DNA of 64,000 nt from Pegoplata infirma. Its lineage: Eukaryota > Arthropoda > Insecta > Diptera > Anthomyiidae. Position numbers and translations under genes: made by a program. The stretch is taken from NCBI GenBank assembly GCA_963921195.1, contig OY992540.1, positions 44,353,890 through 44,417,889 of the forward strand, written 5' to 3'. Positions 23,971 to 35,759 of this stretch are shown here, piece by piece (the stretch's first letter is position 1; every line of letters starts with the position of its first letter). The notes under the pieces were generated by a model. It made no database searches. It saw only the letters and a list, made by a program, of their open reading frames with translations, and was not told the DNA's origin.

Positions 23971-24340
23971 TAGCGATGTCCGTCTGTCTGTCCGTATGTG
24001 GAAATGGTGATCACGGCCAAAGTATCAAGCAAATATGACTGAGACTCAGCAGATTTACTTGTTGTTGTCCTAAGTAGTTTGGTATTGCATTTGACCGAAA
24101 TCAGTTCAGCGGTTCAAAAGTTATGATCTAAAATTTAAGAACACCTCGAAAATTTTGGTATATTCTACGTAACCTAAAAATACAAAATGCTTTAAATTGG
24201 CTGCTGGTTGGCATATGTAAACAGAATTGGACACAGAATGAAATTTTTAAAAGTACAAACCAATTTAAAAAAAAAAATTTAGCGGAATTTTTTTTTCACC
24301 AAAAATTTTATTCCGCGGAATTTTTTTTTAAATAATCTTT
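23971..24340 (+). mobile_element. 3' part of the split DINE-1-like element
   Basis: It resumes at TAGCGATGTCCGTCTGTCTG (the GTCY core), then GGTGATCACGGCC, AAGTAGTTTGGTATTGCAT, GAACACCTCG, ACCTAAAAATAC and TTTTCACCAAAAAATTTT. Relative to intact copies about 30 bp between the CATAAAG block and the core are absent at the junction. Confidence 0.75.
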
Positions 24341-24388
24341 TATTACATATAAGGGTTTAAGTGGAAAAAATGCAAAAGAAAAATGGAT

Positions 24389-25563
24389 TTTTTAGATTTT
24401 CCCAATTTATTTACAGTTTTCATTAACATTCGAAAACTCCTTCGTAGTTAATTTTCAGATTTTTTTGATGACCCGTTCAAAAGTAATCGCATTTTTAAAA
24501 ATTGGTAGTTTGTTCCTTTACTCAAACTTCTTTTACTTATAACTTCTTCAATAATGGTCCAAATTTTTTTTTCAAAATTTCTGTTTTTTACGTACTTTAA
24601 AAAAAAAAATCCCAAAAAATTCTCAAAAGCGCTCTAGTATGCGATTTTTAAGTTTTAAAATTTAAATCTCCTTTTTGAAAATGTTTGTACTCCTCGATTT
24701 TTTTGAAATTTTTTTGTGTAAAATTTCTATCGATTCTACAAATTTTTTGCCCAGGAGGATCGCGGGATAACGATTATTACTATTTTTTAAAATTTGTGGA
24801 AAAAACTTTATTGTAATTTTATAATCATAAAATCATTTTTACTGCTCCAATGGAGCGTCATAGAGGGGTCATTTATAGGACGTAATTTTTACGTCTTAGC
24901 ATTTCTTTGGAACAAACTAATACCCTATCTCCAATTTCTAAGGGGGCTCCCACACAAAACGGCATTTTTTAAAATTTGCTCCAACCGCTCTAACTGTCCT
25001 AATAGTGCCCTAAGAGCAACAAAATGTATGACCCACTCACAATATTTTTTTAGTTCAAACATTTTCTCTGAACACACCTAACCTCTATCTCTAATTGTTA
25101 AGGCAATTATTTTTATTTTTTGTAAATTTGTTTTATTTAATCAGCTTCTACCGGTTCAATGGTGCGTCCGAGAGGGGTCATTAGTGAGACCAACCCCCAT
25201 TTATTTTTACATTTTTTTAAAATATACCAACGCCCTATCTACACTCCCTGAGTAGGCTCCCATACAAAATTTAATTTTTATAAAATTCGCTCCAACTGTT
25301 ATTTGTATGGGAGCCTACTTAGGGAGTGGTGATAGGGCGTAGGCATGTTTTAAAAAATATTGTAGGGTAAAAATAAATGGGGGTCGGTCTCACTAATGTA
25401 GAAGCTAATTAAATAAAACAAATTTACAAAAAGTAAAAAAAATTGTATTTGGACCGCCTTAACATTTAAAGATAGAGGGTAGGTGTGTTCAGAGAAAATT
25501 GGGAAAATCTAAAAAAAAAAAAAAATTTCAAAGTGTCCGATTTGTCATGGAATGCCCCATATT
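24389..25563. mobile_element. GGGGCATTCC foldback element, left end truncated
   Basis: The sequence joins the family about 40 bp inside the left arm, runs to the centre near 25285 (AGTAGGCTCCCAT...ATGGGAGCCTACTT) and returns along a shortened right arm to AATGCCCCATAT at 25562. The right arm carries internal deletions. Confidence 0.8.
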
Positions 25564-25664
25564 TAAGTGCATTTTTTTATAGTTTTTCGGCATATTTTAA
25601 GGGTTTTAATGCATATTTCAGGCGCATAAAATATAGTTTTTTAGTGCATGAGGTTCTGTCCCTG
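25564..25664. mobile_element. End fragment of an ATATGC-rich hAT-type element
   Basis: It has repeated GCATATTT/GCATAAAA motifs and a terminus GCATGAGGTTCTGTCCCTG, similar in form to the hAT ends at 17.58 and 55.31 kb. It is truncated on the left by the foldback. Confidence 0.5.
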
Positions 25665-25670
25665 ATCATC

Positions 25671-25862
25671 ATCAATATTTTTTTTTTCAAATTTTTTGTT
25701 TATCAAAAAAGTATTTTTCATATTTATTTTTTTTTTTTATCAACATTTTTTTTCATAATATTTTTTTTTTTTTTTCACCAAAAAAATGTTTTTTATATCA
25801 AAATTTTGTTTTTCATAATTTTTTACCAAAACTACTTTTTTACCAAGTCTAAACTTCTGAAA
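25671..25862. repeat. T-rich minisatellite-like tract
   Basis: Runs of T alternate with CATAATT, CATATTT, ATCAA and CACCAAAA. The 139-residue frame across it is a phenylalanine-rich artefact. Confidence 0.6.
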
Positions 25863-26089
25863 AAAATGCTCCATTTATTTAACAAATGTACAAAAAGCAA
25901 GTGAGAGTGTTAAATTCTTCAGCGGCTTATGCATGGGGACATGTGGAAAAATTGTTAGAGTGTTAGAAGTATGTTAGCAGTGATTTGTTTGCCGATTGGG
26001 CAAATCTTCCGCAAAACATTATCATGATTTAATGTTTTGGGCAAATGTACAAAATTCACAGACATTTTTGCAGAATTTCAGAAATTTCA

Positions 26090-26290
26090 GAAATAAAATG
26101 CCACAGAACCTATGAATTTTTCTATTAGAAAAATGGCTCAGAATCTTAAAATTTTTCGTTAAGTAAATATCTCAGAAAAATTCCAAAATCAGGAAACTTT
26201 ACTGAGTGAAACATGACTCAAATCTGATATTTTTTTTATTGAAGAATTGTTTTAGAATCTGGATTGATTTTTACTTTCAGAAAAATGCTT
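26090..26290 (+). repeat. Very degenerate 35-bp satellite remnant
   Basis: Units such as CTATTAGAAAAATGGCTCAGA recur at roughly 35-50 bp. The dyads are mostly destroyed. Confidence 0.5.
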
Positions 26291-26817
26291 TACAATTCGA
26301 AAAAAATTATTAAAAATTTCCACCCCTCCCCCTGAAATCCAAGAGTTGGAATCAAGTAAGAATCAATTTTTTCATTGACAATACCATAAAATGCAAACGA
26401 TAGCTTCAACATTTTCATCAGAAACTGTCAAAAACTGTCAAAAACTGTGATCGACCATCGTCTTTGTATCGGCCTCATTTTCTTTAACAACTGCAATCAT
26501 TACCGTACCGTTATTGTTCTGTTCATTTTCTTAATCTGTTGATGTTACGTTGACCTTAATATTTGTATGTATTTGGAATACTTTGAGTCACCAAAATGCA
26601 TGCAATTGTATAAGTAAACACTAAAAAGAACAGAAAAGAAAGCGAGTACTGCATGTAAATGTAAATTAAAGTGTAAGGAAAATTCAGTTCAAAATTCAAA
26701 TATTCCCAACGTTTTGGTTTTTCTTTTATGTATGTTTTTTATTTGGATGTTTTTAAACAAACAATTTCCTCTGAGTATATATGAGTTTGTTTTTATTCCC
26801 CGGGTTGTGTTTTGCAG

Positions 26818-26870
26818 TATATGCCACAAGGATATGCATTTACACAAGTGTGGAGTACAAATGTGCGAAG
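26818..26870 (+). CDS. Candidate 53-bp internal (cassette) exon, unrecognised
   Basis: A pyrimidine-rich acceptor TTGTGTTTTGCAG ends at 26817 and a good donor, AAG before GTATGTG, begins at 26871. The 53-bp segment between is open in the first frame (YMPQGYAFTQVWSTNVR, then two bases) and less AT-rich than the surroundings. The flanking 500 bp hold no recognised repeat. It could be a small alternative exon of a gene with long introns. No homology is known to me and no neighbouring exon was found, so this rests only on splice signals and composition and may be chance. Confidence 0.25.
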
Positions 26871-27409
26871 GTATGTGAAAGATTTTTCAATTTATTTACT
26901 AGTTTTTCTTCTTTTGTGTTATTCGTTCTTATGAAAAGATTTTTTCTAAATAATTTTTTTTCGTGTGTGTTTGTGTTTGTAGTTAGATTCCGTGTATGTA
27001 TTTGTTTGTATATTAAGTCTGATGCACTTATTTACCATTCTAAAGGCGTAAATGGTACTGCAATTGTAACAGAATGACAATTCTTGGAATATAAAGAGAA
27101 AGAAAGTGAAAAAAAAAAATCATAAAATATTAACTTTATGTTATTAACAATATTATAAAGAAATATTAGGTTAGTTGGAATAATAAAGGAATAGTATTTT
27201 GATGTTCGGTATATGAAAGGATTTTTTTTTTAATTTAATTTTATTATTTAATAAAAATGTGTAGCATTTTTTGAAATACCAAACAAAATCTTAGTATTTT
27301 GCAAATGGGAAAATATATTAGATCTATGAAAGTTGAAAAAAGGAAATGTTTTTTTAAATTTGTAAAGAAATGCCTTATTCTCTTTTATTTTAGAAATATT
27401 TTTAGAATA
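26871..27409. other. AT-rich low-copy sequence between the candidate exon and the satellite
   Basis: Nothing further was identified. Confidence 0.4.
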
Positions 27410-28405
27410 ATTTAAATGTCTCAGAAACTGAGACTTTTTCTATAGGAAAAATTTCCCAGAATCTAAGACGTTTCCTATAGGAACAATACCTCAGAAGCCG
27501 AGACACTTTTTTATAGAAAAATTTTTTGAGATTCTGCGACTATTTTTATAAAAAAAAAATTCTCATAATCTGAGACATTTTTTTGTAAAAAAAAAGGTAT
27601 CAGAATCTGAGACTTTTTTTTTTTAAAAAATATTACAGAATCTTTGATATTTTCTGCATGAAAAATGTGTCAGAGTCTGAGACTTTTTCTAAAGGAAAAA
27701 TGTGCCAGAATCTGAAACTTTTTCTGAAGGAAAAATGTCTCAGAATCTGAGACTATTTTATAGAAAAAATATCTCAAAATCTGAGACTTTTTATATAGAA
27801 AAAATGTCTCAGAATCTGAGACAGTTTCTATAGGAAAAATGTTTCAGAATCTGAAACTTCTTTAGAAAAAATGTCTCAAAATCTAAGACTTTTTTTATAA
27901 GAAAAATGTCTCAGAATCTGAGACTCTTTCTATTGGAAAAATGTCTCAGAATCTGAGACTTTTTCTATAGGAAAAATGTCTCAGAATCAGAGACTTTTTC
28001 TATAGGAAAAATGTCTCAGAATCTGAGACTTTTTCTATAGGAAAAATGTCTCAGAATCTGAGACTTTTTCTATAGGAAAAATGTCTCAGAATCTGAGACT
28101 TTTTCTATTGGAAAAATGTCTCAGAATCTGAGACTTTTTCTATAGGAAAAATGTCTCAGAATCTGAGACTTTTTTTATAAAAAAAATGTCTCAGAATCTG
28201 AGACTTTTTTTATAGAAAAAATTTCTCAGAATCTGAGACTTTTTTTATAGAAAAAAATTCTCAGAATCTGAGACTTTTTTTATAGAAAAAATTTCTCATA
28301 ATCTGAGACTTTTTTATAGGAAAAATGCCTCAGAATCTGAGACTTTTTTATAGGAAAAATGCCTCAGAATCTGAGAATTTTTCTATAGGAAACAGATCTC
28401 AGAAT
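27410..28405 (+). repeat. Main 35-bp dyad satellite array, about 28 monomers
   Basis: The 35-bp monomer starts CTATAGGAAAAATGTCTCAG and ends AATCTGAGACTTTTT. Each contains a perfect 8-bp dyad (GTCTCAGA, A, TCTGAGAC) extended by A-run and T-run. Monomers from about 27900 to 28160 are nearly identical; those at both edges diverge. The array stops mid-monomer at CTCAGAATA (28406), where the 14-kb inverted composite begins, and resumes at 42660. Confidence 0.95.
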
Positions 28406-28410
28406 ACACT

Positions 28411-29234
28411 GTGCAACAAATTTTGGGTCATCGCATTGAGCCTCAATGCCTTCAACGCCATATGAAAGTAGACCATCAAGTGAACAAAATCACCAAAGGG
28501 TTTTGCAAAGTCAGTTCGGATTTCTTTTTTTATAGCCCACTGAAATTTTTAAATTTTTGTCAAAGGCGTTTGGAAAACGTCAAAAATACTATAATAAAAC
28601 CACATCTGAGCTTCAAAATATGATCTGATGTCTGCAGTGAAATTTTATGGCGGTTCTTTTCTTAAAGCATTTTAACCCTCTAACTGCCATTTTAATGGGT
28701 CATTTTAGTCCTTTTTTAAAAACTAAACACAGAAGTCTAATAAAACGTCCATTTAGAGGGTTAAAATGTTCTACAAATATTTTCCTCATAAAATTTTGCT
28801 AGGGGTTGTCAAATGTTCAAAGTTTGTGCGACATGCGCAAAGTGCTCAAAAAGGGTCAAGTATAAATAATCAATGTTTGTTATTTTTTTTACCAAAGCAG
28901 TGTTAAAAAATATCGACAAAAAACAGTGCAAATATACTTTTGAGCTAAAAATGATGTTCTGATGTGTTTTATAAAATTTTATGATGATTCTTTTCTTTGA
29001 CCAAATTAACCCTCTAGCTCCCGTTTTAAAGGGTAATTTTTGTCCTTTTTTAAAAGAAATACAAAAAAGTCTATAAAAAAGGCAGTTTAAGGGTTAAAAT
29101 GTTTTACAAATATTTTCTGCATCAAATTTTACTAGGGCACGTCTAAGACAGAAAGTTCGTCCAGCATATAGAAAATGCTTAAAAATTTTAAAGTATTAAA
29201 AATTTTTTTTATATTTTTTTTTTGGGCCGAAATA
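28411..29234 (+). mobile_element. Left arm unit of the composite, with internal 335-bp duplication
   Basis: Two diverged tandem modules (about 28620-28810 and 28950-29140) each hold TTAACCCTCTA, a central TCCTTTTTTAAAA, AGGGTTAAAATGTT and ACAAATATTTTC. It is inverted relative to 41736-42650. It retains the uninterrupted site GCATATAGAAAATGC, which in the right arm is split by the mariner. Confidence 0.8.
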
Positions 29235-29615
29235 AAAAAGTTAATTTGCAAAAAAAAACAAAAAAAAAAAAAATTAAAAAAAAAAATTCGCGAAAAAAAT
29301 TTTTTGTTAAAAAAAAAATACCTTCGGTGATCAATTCTGTTCACATGTGTCAAGCACCAGCCGAATTAAAGCATTTTGTGTTTTTAGGTTATGTTGAATA
29401 TACCACAATTTTCGAGGTGTTCTTATTTCCGTTTATAACTTTTGAACCGCTGAACCGATTTCGCTCAAATGCAATACCAAACTACTTAGGGCAACAACAA
29501 GTAAATATGCTAAGTCTTAGTTATATCTGTTTAATACTTTGGCCGTGATCACCATTTCCACAGACGGACAGGCATCGCTAGAATGCCTTAAAATCGATCA
29601 CTGATCAATCTATAT
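29235..29615 (-). mobile_element. DINE-1-like copy in the left arm
   Basis: It shows TCAATTCTGTTCACATGTGT, TTTTAGGTTATGTTGAATAT, GAACCGATTTCGCTCAAATG, CCGTGATCACCATTTCCACA, a reduced ACAGACGGACAG core and AAATCGATCACTGATCAATC. It is followed directly by the TA-flanked foldback. Its inverted partner is 38305-38544 plus 39898-39957. Confidence 0.75.
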
Positions 29616-29621
29616 ATATTA

Positions 29622-30728
29622 GAGTGTCCCTTATTTTGGAAATGTTGGAAATCTTGAGACGGTACCCGCTCATTTTTTTCCTTTTGACTTAAAAATAACT
29701 CAGGAAAAATTTTACGCCCCTAGGACCACGCCTTCCCTACGCGACGGGGCCTTAAAGAGCGGGGCCTTAAAAATCATTTTTCCATACAAACCAAAAAAAT
29801 TTTTTTTTGATTTTTAATTTTTTTGTTATTATTTATTATATTACTTGGTTTGCTTATTCACGACAAAAAATTTGATTTTGGTGGGATAAGTCTTTCAGTG
29901 CTAAAAAATTTTTCGCAAAAAAAAAATTTTGAGCCGCCGGGGTCCTACAGTAAAAAATTTTTAAAAAATATTTTTTTTTAGTTTTGACCAGCAAAGGTTT
30001 TAGCTGCTATGTTGCTTTAAATGATATATATTCCAAAAAAAAATTATTCATATCTGTGACATCTTTATCTTTTTCGAAAAAAAAAAAATTGAGCCGTAGG
30101 AATCCTACGGTAAAAAATTTTTAAAAAATATTTTTTTTTTAGTTTTGAAAAGCAAAGGTTTTAGTTGTTATGTTGTTTTTAATGATATATATTCCAAAAA
30201 AAATATTTTTCATATTTGTGACATTTTTATCGTGTATCGAAAAAAATCAACAATGCATTTTTTACCCTTTTTTAGAACACGATAAAGATGTCACATATAC
30301 AAAAAATATTTTTTTATGAATATATATCATTTAAAACAACATAGCAGCTAAAACCGTTGCTGGTCAAAACTAAAAAAAAATATTTTTTAAAATTTTTTTA
30401 CTGTAGGACCCTGGCGGCTCAAAATTTTTTTTTGCGAAAAATTTTTTAGCGCTGAAAGACTTATCCCACCAAAATCAAATTTTTTGTTGTGAATAAGCAG
30501 ACCAAGTAATATAATAAGTAATAACAAAAAAATTAAAAATCAAAAAAAAATTTTTTTGGTTTGTATGGAAAAATGATTTTTAAGGCCCCGCTCTTTAAGG
30601 CCCCGTCGCGTAGGGAAGGCGTGGTCCTAGGGGCGTAAAATTTTTCCTGAGTTATTTTTAAGTCAAAAGGAAAAAAATGAGCGGGTACCGTCTCCAGATT
30701 TCCAACATTTCCAAAATAAGGGACACTC
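29622..30728. mobile_element. 1.1-kb foldback MITE, GAGTGTCCCTTATTTTGG ends, TA duplication
   Basis: Arms of about 540 bp mirror each other (GAGTGTCCCTTATTTTGGAA; CCTAGGACCACGCCTTCCCT; GGCCCCG..TTAAAGAGC) with a centre near 30245. TA flanks both ends (29620-29621 and 30729-30730). The sequence could form a very long hairpin. It is non-coding and of mariner-like TIR type by the GTGTCC motif and TA target only. Confidence 0.9.
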
Positions 30729-30754
30729 TAATATATATGTATAAAAGAGTGTGG

Positions 30755-30785
<31 letters not shown>

Positions 30786-31424
30786 TTGGCAATAATCATC
30801 GCCCAGCCCAAACCGCTGAAGCTAGAGACTTGAAATTTGGAATGTAGGTTCGGCTCCCGACAAAACCACCCACTAAGAAGGGATTTTTGGAAATTCCGAT
30901 TCTAAGGGGGGCAAAAGGGGGAAAATAGGGCCCTTTGGGGGATTTTGTATCTTTTGAACTAATAGTCCTAGAAACTTCAAATTTGAACTCTAGGATCCTC
31001 TCGCGGAAATAAAATTTCGGAAAATTTTTTTTTGGAAAATTCCGCCTCCAAGGGGGGAAAAAGGGGAAAATAGGGCAAATTGGTACATTTTTTATATTCT
31101 AAACAAATGGTCCCAGAAACTTGAAATTTGAAGTCTAGGACCCTCTCGCGGAAATAACATTTTGGAAAAATTAATATTTTGAAAATTCCGTTTCTAAGGT
31201 GGGGGGAGGGGAAAAATAGGGCAAGTTGGTGCATTTTGTATCTTCTGAACTAATGGTCCTACAATCTTGAAATTTTGATTATAGGATACTCTCGCGGAAA
31301 TAACATTTTGAAAAAAGTACTTTTTTGAAAATTCCGATTTTAAGGGGGACAAAAATAGGGCAATTTGGCGAATTTTGAACTAATGGTCCTAGAAACTAGA
31401 TATTTGAACTATAGTATCCTCTCG

Positions 31425-31915
31425 AGGAAAAAAATTTTTTTACTAAAATTTTTTCACTCAAAATTTATTTTCACTCAAAATTTTTTTTCACTCAAAATTT
31501 TTTTTTTTACAATTTTTTTTTTTCACTCAAAATTTTTTTTTACTCAAATTTTTTTTTCACTCAAAATTTTTTTTTTACTCAAAATTTTTTTTTTACTCAA
31601 AATTTTTTTTTGTACAAATTTTTTTTCACTCAAAATTTTTTTTCACTCAAAAAATTTTTTTTTACAATTTTTTTTTTACTCAAAATTTTTTTTTACTCAA
31701 AATTTTTTTTACTCAATTTTTTTTTACTCAAGATATTTTTCGCTTAATTTTTATTCTTAAGTTTTTTTTATTAATTTTTTTTACTTAAATTTTTTACTTA
31801 GAATGTGTTTTCACCCAAATTTTTTTTACTCAATTTTTTTTTTACTCAAGATATTTTTCGCTTAATTTTTTGACTCAAATTTTTTACTCAATTTTTTTTT
31901 TTCTCATTTATTTTT
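31425..31915. repeat. TTTTTTCACTCAAAA minisatellite inside the array
   Basis: About 25 short units of T-run plus (C)ACTCAAAA, 15-22 bp each, replace the normal unit after CTCTCGAGGAAAA. The 131-residue F-rich frame is an artefact. A similar motif in opposite sense (GAGTGTAAAATTTTTTT) lies at 49914-49985. Confidence 0.85.
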
Positions 31916-34900
31916 TAATTTTTGGGAATTTATTGATTTAATCACGTGAAATTTAGGGCGAAATAGGACAATTTTAAACATTTCGATCTTCTGAACTAAT
32001 GGCCCCAGTAAACTAAAATTTGGACTATAGGATCCTCTCGCGGAAATAAAAGTATTTTTAAAAAAAAAAATAAGAAGGGGAAATGGGAAAAAGGGCAATT
32101 TGGTACATGTTCTATCTTCTGACCTAATAGTCCTAGAAACTTAAAGTTTGGACTATAAGATCCTCTAACAGAAAAAACATTCTGAAACAAAGTTTTTTTT
32201 AATTCTGATTCTAGGGGGTTGAAAGGGGGAAAGTAGGATAATTTGGTACATTTTGTATCTTCTGAACTAATGGTCCTAGAAACTTAAAAATTTGGACTAT
32301 ATGATCCTCTCGCGGAAATTATGTTCTGAAGAAAGTATTTTTTGAAAATTTTTCATTCAAATTTGGGAGGGAAATAGGACGATTTTGAACATTTTCTATA
32401 TTGTGAACTAATGGTCCCAGAAACCTGAAATTTGGACTATAGGATCCTCTCGCGGAAATAATATTTTGAAGAAAGTATTTTTTTAAAAAGGCACTTCTAA
32501 GAAAGGGAAAAGGGGGAAAATTGGGCAATTTGGTACATTTTCTTTTCTCTGACCTAATGGGCCTAGAAACTTAAAGTTTGGACTATAAGATCCTCTCGCG
32601 GAAAAAACATTCCGAAACAAAGTTTTTTTTTTTCAATTCCGCTTCTAGGGTGGTAAAAAGGGGGATAATAGGACAATTTGGTACACTTTATATGTTCTGA
32701 ACTAATTTCCCAGAAACTTAAAAATTTTGACTATGGGATCCTTCGCAGAAATAACAGTGTGAAGAAAGTTCTATTTTGAAATTTTCGCTTTTAAGGGGGA
32801 AAAAGGGGAAAGTAGGGTAATTTTGTGTCTGCTGAGCTAATGGTCGTAGATCCTTGAAATTTGGGCTGTACGATCCTCTCGCGGAAATAACTTTCTGAAA
32901 GAAGTACTTTTTGAAAATTCCGGTTTGTATCTGCTAAACAAATAGGACTGCACGATCCTCTCGCGTGGAGTGCACGATCCTCTCGCGGAAATAACAATCT
33001 GAAAAAAGTACTTTTTTGAAAATTCCGCTTTAAAGGGGGAAAAAGAGGAAGGTAGGGCAATTTTGTATCTGCTGAAAATATGGTCCTAGATACTTGAAAT
33101 TTGGAGTGAACGAACCTCTCGGGGAAATAACATTCTAAAGGAAGTACTTTTTCAAAGTTCTGGGAGAAATCGGGAAAGTAGGGCAATTTTGAATCTGCTG
33201 AACTAATGGTCCTTAATACTTGAAATTTAAACTGTACGATCCTTTCGCGAAAATAACATTCTTAAAGAAGAACTTTTCAAAAAATCCGCTTCTACGGGGA
33301 AAAAGGGGGAAAGTAGGGCAATTTTTTATCTGCTGAACTAATGGTCCTAGATACTTGAAATTTGAACTGTACAATCCTCTCGAGGAAATAATATTCTAAA
33401 GGAAGTACTTTTTGAAAATTCCGGGGGGAAAAGGGGGTGAGTGGGGTAATTTTAAATCTGCTGAACTCATGGTCCTAGATACTTGAAATTTCAACTGTAC
33501 GATCCTCTCGCGGAAATAACATTGTTAAAGAAAAACTTTTTTAAAAATTATGCTTCTACGGGGAAAAAGGGGGAAAGTAGGGCAATTTTGTATCTGCTGA
33601 ACTAATGGTCCTAGATACTACAAATTTGAACTGTACAATCCTATCCCGAAAATAACATTCGAAAAGAAGTACATTTTTGAAAATTCATTTTTAAAGGGCG
33701 AAAAATGGGGAAAGAAGGGCAATTTCGTATCTGCTAAACGACTCAAAAACTTGAAATTTTAACTCTACTCTCACGGAAAAAACATTTTGTAAACTGTAAT
33801 ATTTTGAACAATCCTTTTATAAGGGTGGGGTGGTGGGTAGAAGGGGTTTAATAGGGCATTTTTGTATCTTCTGAACAAACTTGAAATTTTGAATCTGGAT
33901 GCTCTCGCGGAAATTATTTTTTGAAAAATATATTTTTTTTGAGAATTTTGGTTTTAAGGAGGCCCAAAAGGGGGAAAATAGGGCAATTTGCTAAACTTTA
34001 AATTAATGGTCTTAGCAACATGACATTTGGAATATGGGATCATATCGCGGCAATAACATTCTAAAAGAAGTACTTTTTTGAAAATTTCGCTTTTAAGGGG
34101 GAGAAAGGGGGAAAGTAGTGCAATTTTGTATATGCTAAAGTAATGGTCCTAGATACTTGAAAATTGGACTGCACAATTCTCTCGCGGAAATAAAATTCGA
34201 ATGGAGGACTTTTTGGAAAATTCCGCCTCTAAGAGGGAACAGGGGGAAAGTATGCAATTTTGTATCTGGTGAACTAATGGTCCGGGAGACTTGAAATTTG
34301 GACTGTACGATCTTTTCGCGAAAATAACATTCTGAAAGAAGTACTTTTTTAAATATTCCGATTTTGAGTGGGCAGCAGGGGAAAAGTAGGGCAATTTTGT
34401 ATCTGCTGAAATAATGGTCCTATATACTTGAAATTTGGACTGTACGATCCTCTCGCGGAAATAACGGAAGTACTTTTTTGAAAACTCTACTTTTAAGAGG
34501 GATAAAAGGGGAATTTAGGGCAATTTTGTATCTGCTGAACTAATGGTCCTCGATACTTAAAATTTAACTGTACGATCCTCTCGCGGATATAACATTCTAA
34601 AAGAAGTACTTTTTTTTTAAATTCTGCTTCTACGGGGGGAAAAGGGAGAAAGTAGGGCAATTTTAAATCTGCTTTACTAATAGTCCTACATACTTGAAGT
34701 TTGGACTGTACGATCCTCTCGCGGAAAGAACATTCTAGAAGAAGTACTTTTTTTGAAAGTTCTCCTTCTAAAGGGGGAAAATGTGGAAAGTAGGGCAATT
34801 CTGTATCTGCTGAACTAATGATCCTAGATACTTAAAATTTGAATTGTACGATCCTCTTGCGGAAAAAGTACTTATTGTGGAAAGTTTCTAAGGGGGAAAA

Positions 34901-35252
34901 TGCGGAAAGTAGGGCAATTTCGTATCTGCTGAACTAATGGTCCTAGATACTTGAAATTTAGACTGCACGATCCTCTCTCTTGGAATTAACATTCTGAAAG
35001 AAGTACTTTTTTTGAAAATTCCGATTTCAAGGGGGAAAACGGGGAAGGTAGGGCAATTTTGTATCTGCTGAACTAATGGTTCTAGATACTTGAAATTTAG
35101 CTGAACGATCCTCTCGCGGAAATAACATTCTTAAGAAAGTACTTTTAAAAATTCTGGGGGAAAAAGGGGGAAAGAAGGGCAATTTTGAATCTGCTGAACT
35201 AGATTCTTGAAATTTGAACTGAACGATCCTTTCGCAAAAATAACATACTTAA

Positions 35253-35759
35253 CCCTTTGACGACCATACATTTTCTGCCAAAGCGATTTTGAATTTCTGT
35301 TCAGGGTCGTGATCTCTGACCTAATAATAGTTATGAAACAAAAAATTGGACCCCTAACCCCTCTCCTTCCCCCTTATTTTTCATGGTGAAAAAAAAATCC
35401 CTTTGACGATTCCGCAGTTCTGGCCAAAGCTATCTACTACTTGCTGTGATTTTTACTATCTGCAACTCAATAATAGTTACCCTACAAGAATTTGGACCTC
35501 TAAACCCCCTTCTTGCCCCCGATTTTGCTCTACAAGTAAAGATCCTTTTGTCCCTAAAATAGAGAAAATTATTTTACAAACTTTGAGGGCTTACAGTAAG
35601 TAAACGGATCAAATTAGAGACTTACAGTCAACTAGACTTTTATTGCCCAAACAATACTCTACAATTCACCTTTTATGACATTTACCCTATCTTTCACTTG
35701 TACAAAAATAATCGCCAAAAACGCTTTGGCAAGTATACTTGCCTGTGGTCGTTAAAGGG
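35253..35759. mobile_element. 507-bp piggyBac-type MITE, TTAA duplication
   Basis: The left TIR CCCTTTGACGACCA and the right TIR (inverse CCCTTTAACGACCA) match 13 of 14. TTAA lies at both borders (35249-35252, 35760-35763). Removing the insert restores the array sequence ACATNCTTAAAGAA seen in other units. An internal duplication of about 147 bp repeats the left end (CCCTTTGACGA at 35400). The TTAA target with CCC-starting TIR is the piggyBac hallmark. No transposase is present. Confidence 0.9.

Noticed and set aside
25485..25904. 139-codon frame
   Set aside because: Spans a foldback end, a hAT fragment and a T-rich tract; composition is that of poly-T.
27410..28405. CRISPR-like array (regular short repeats with dyads)
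   Set aside because: Whole 35-bp units repeat with no unique spacers, and the setting is eukaryotic; it is a satellite.
31365..31760. 131-codon phenylalanine-rich membrane protein
   Set aside because: Pure product of the T-run minisatellite.
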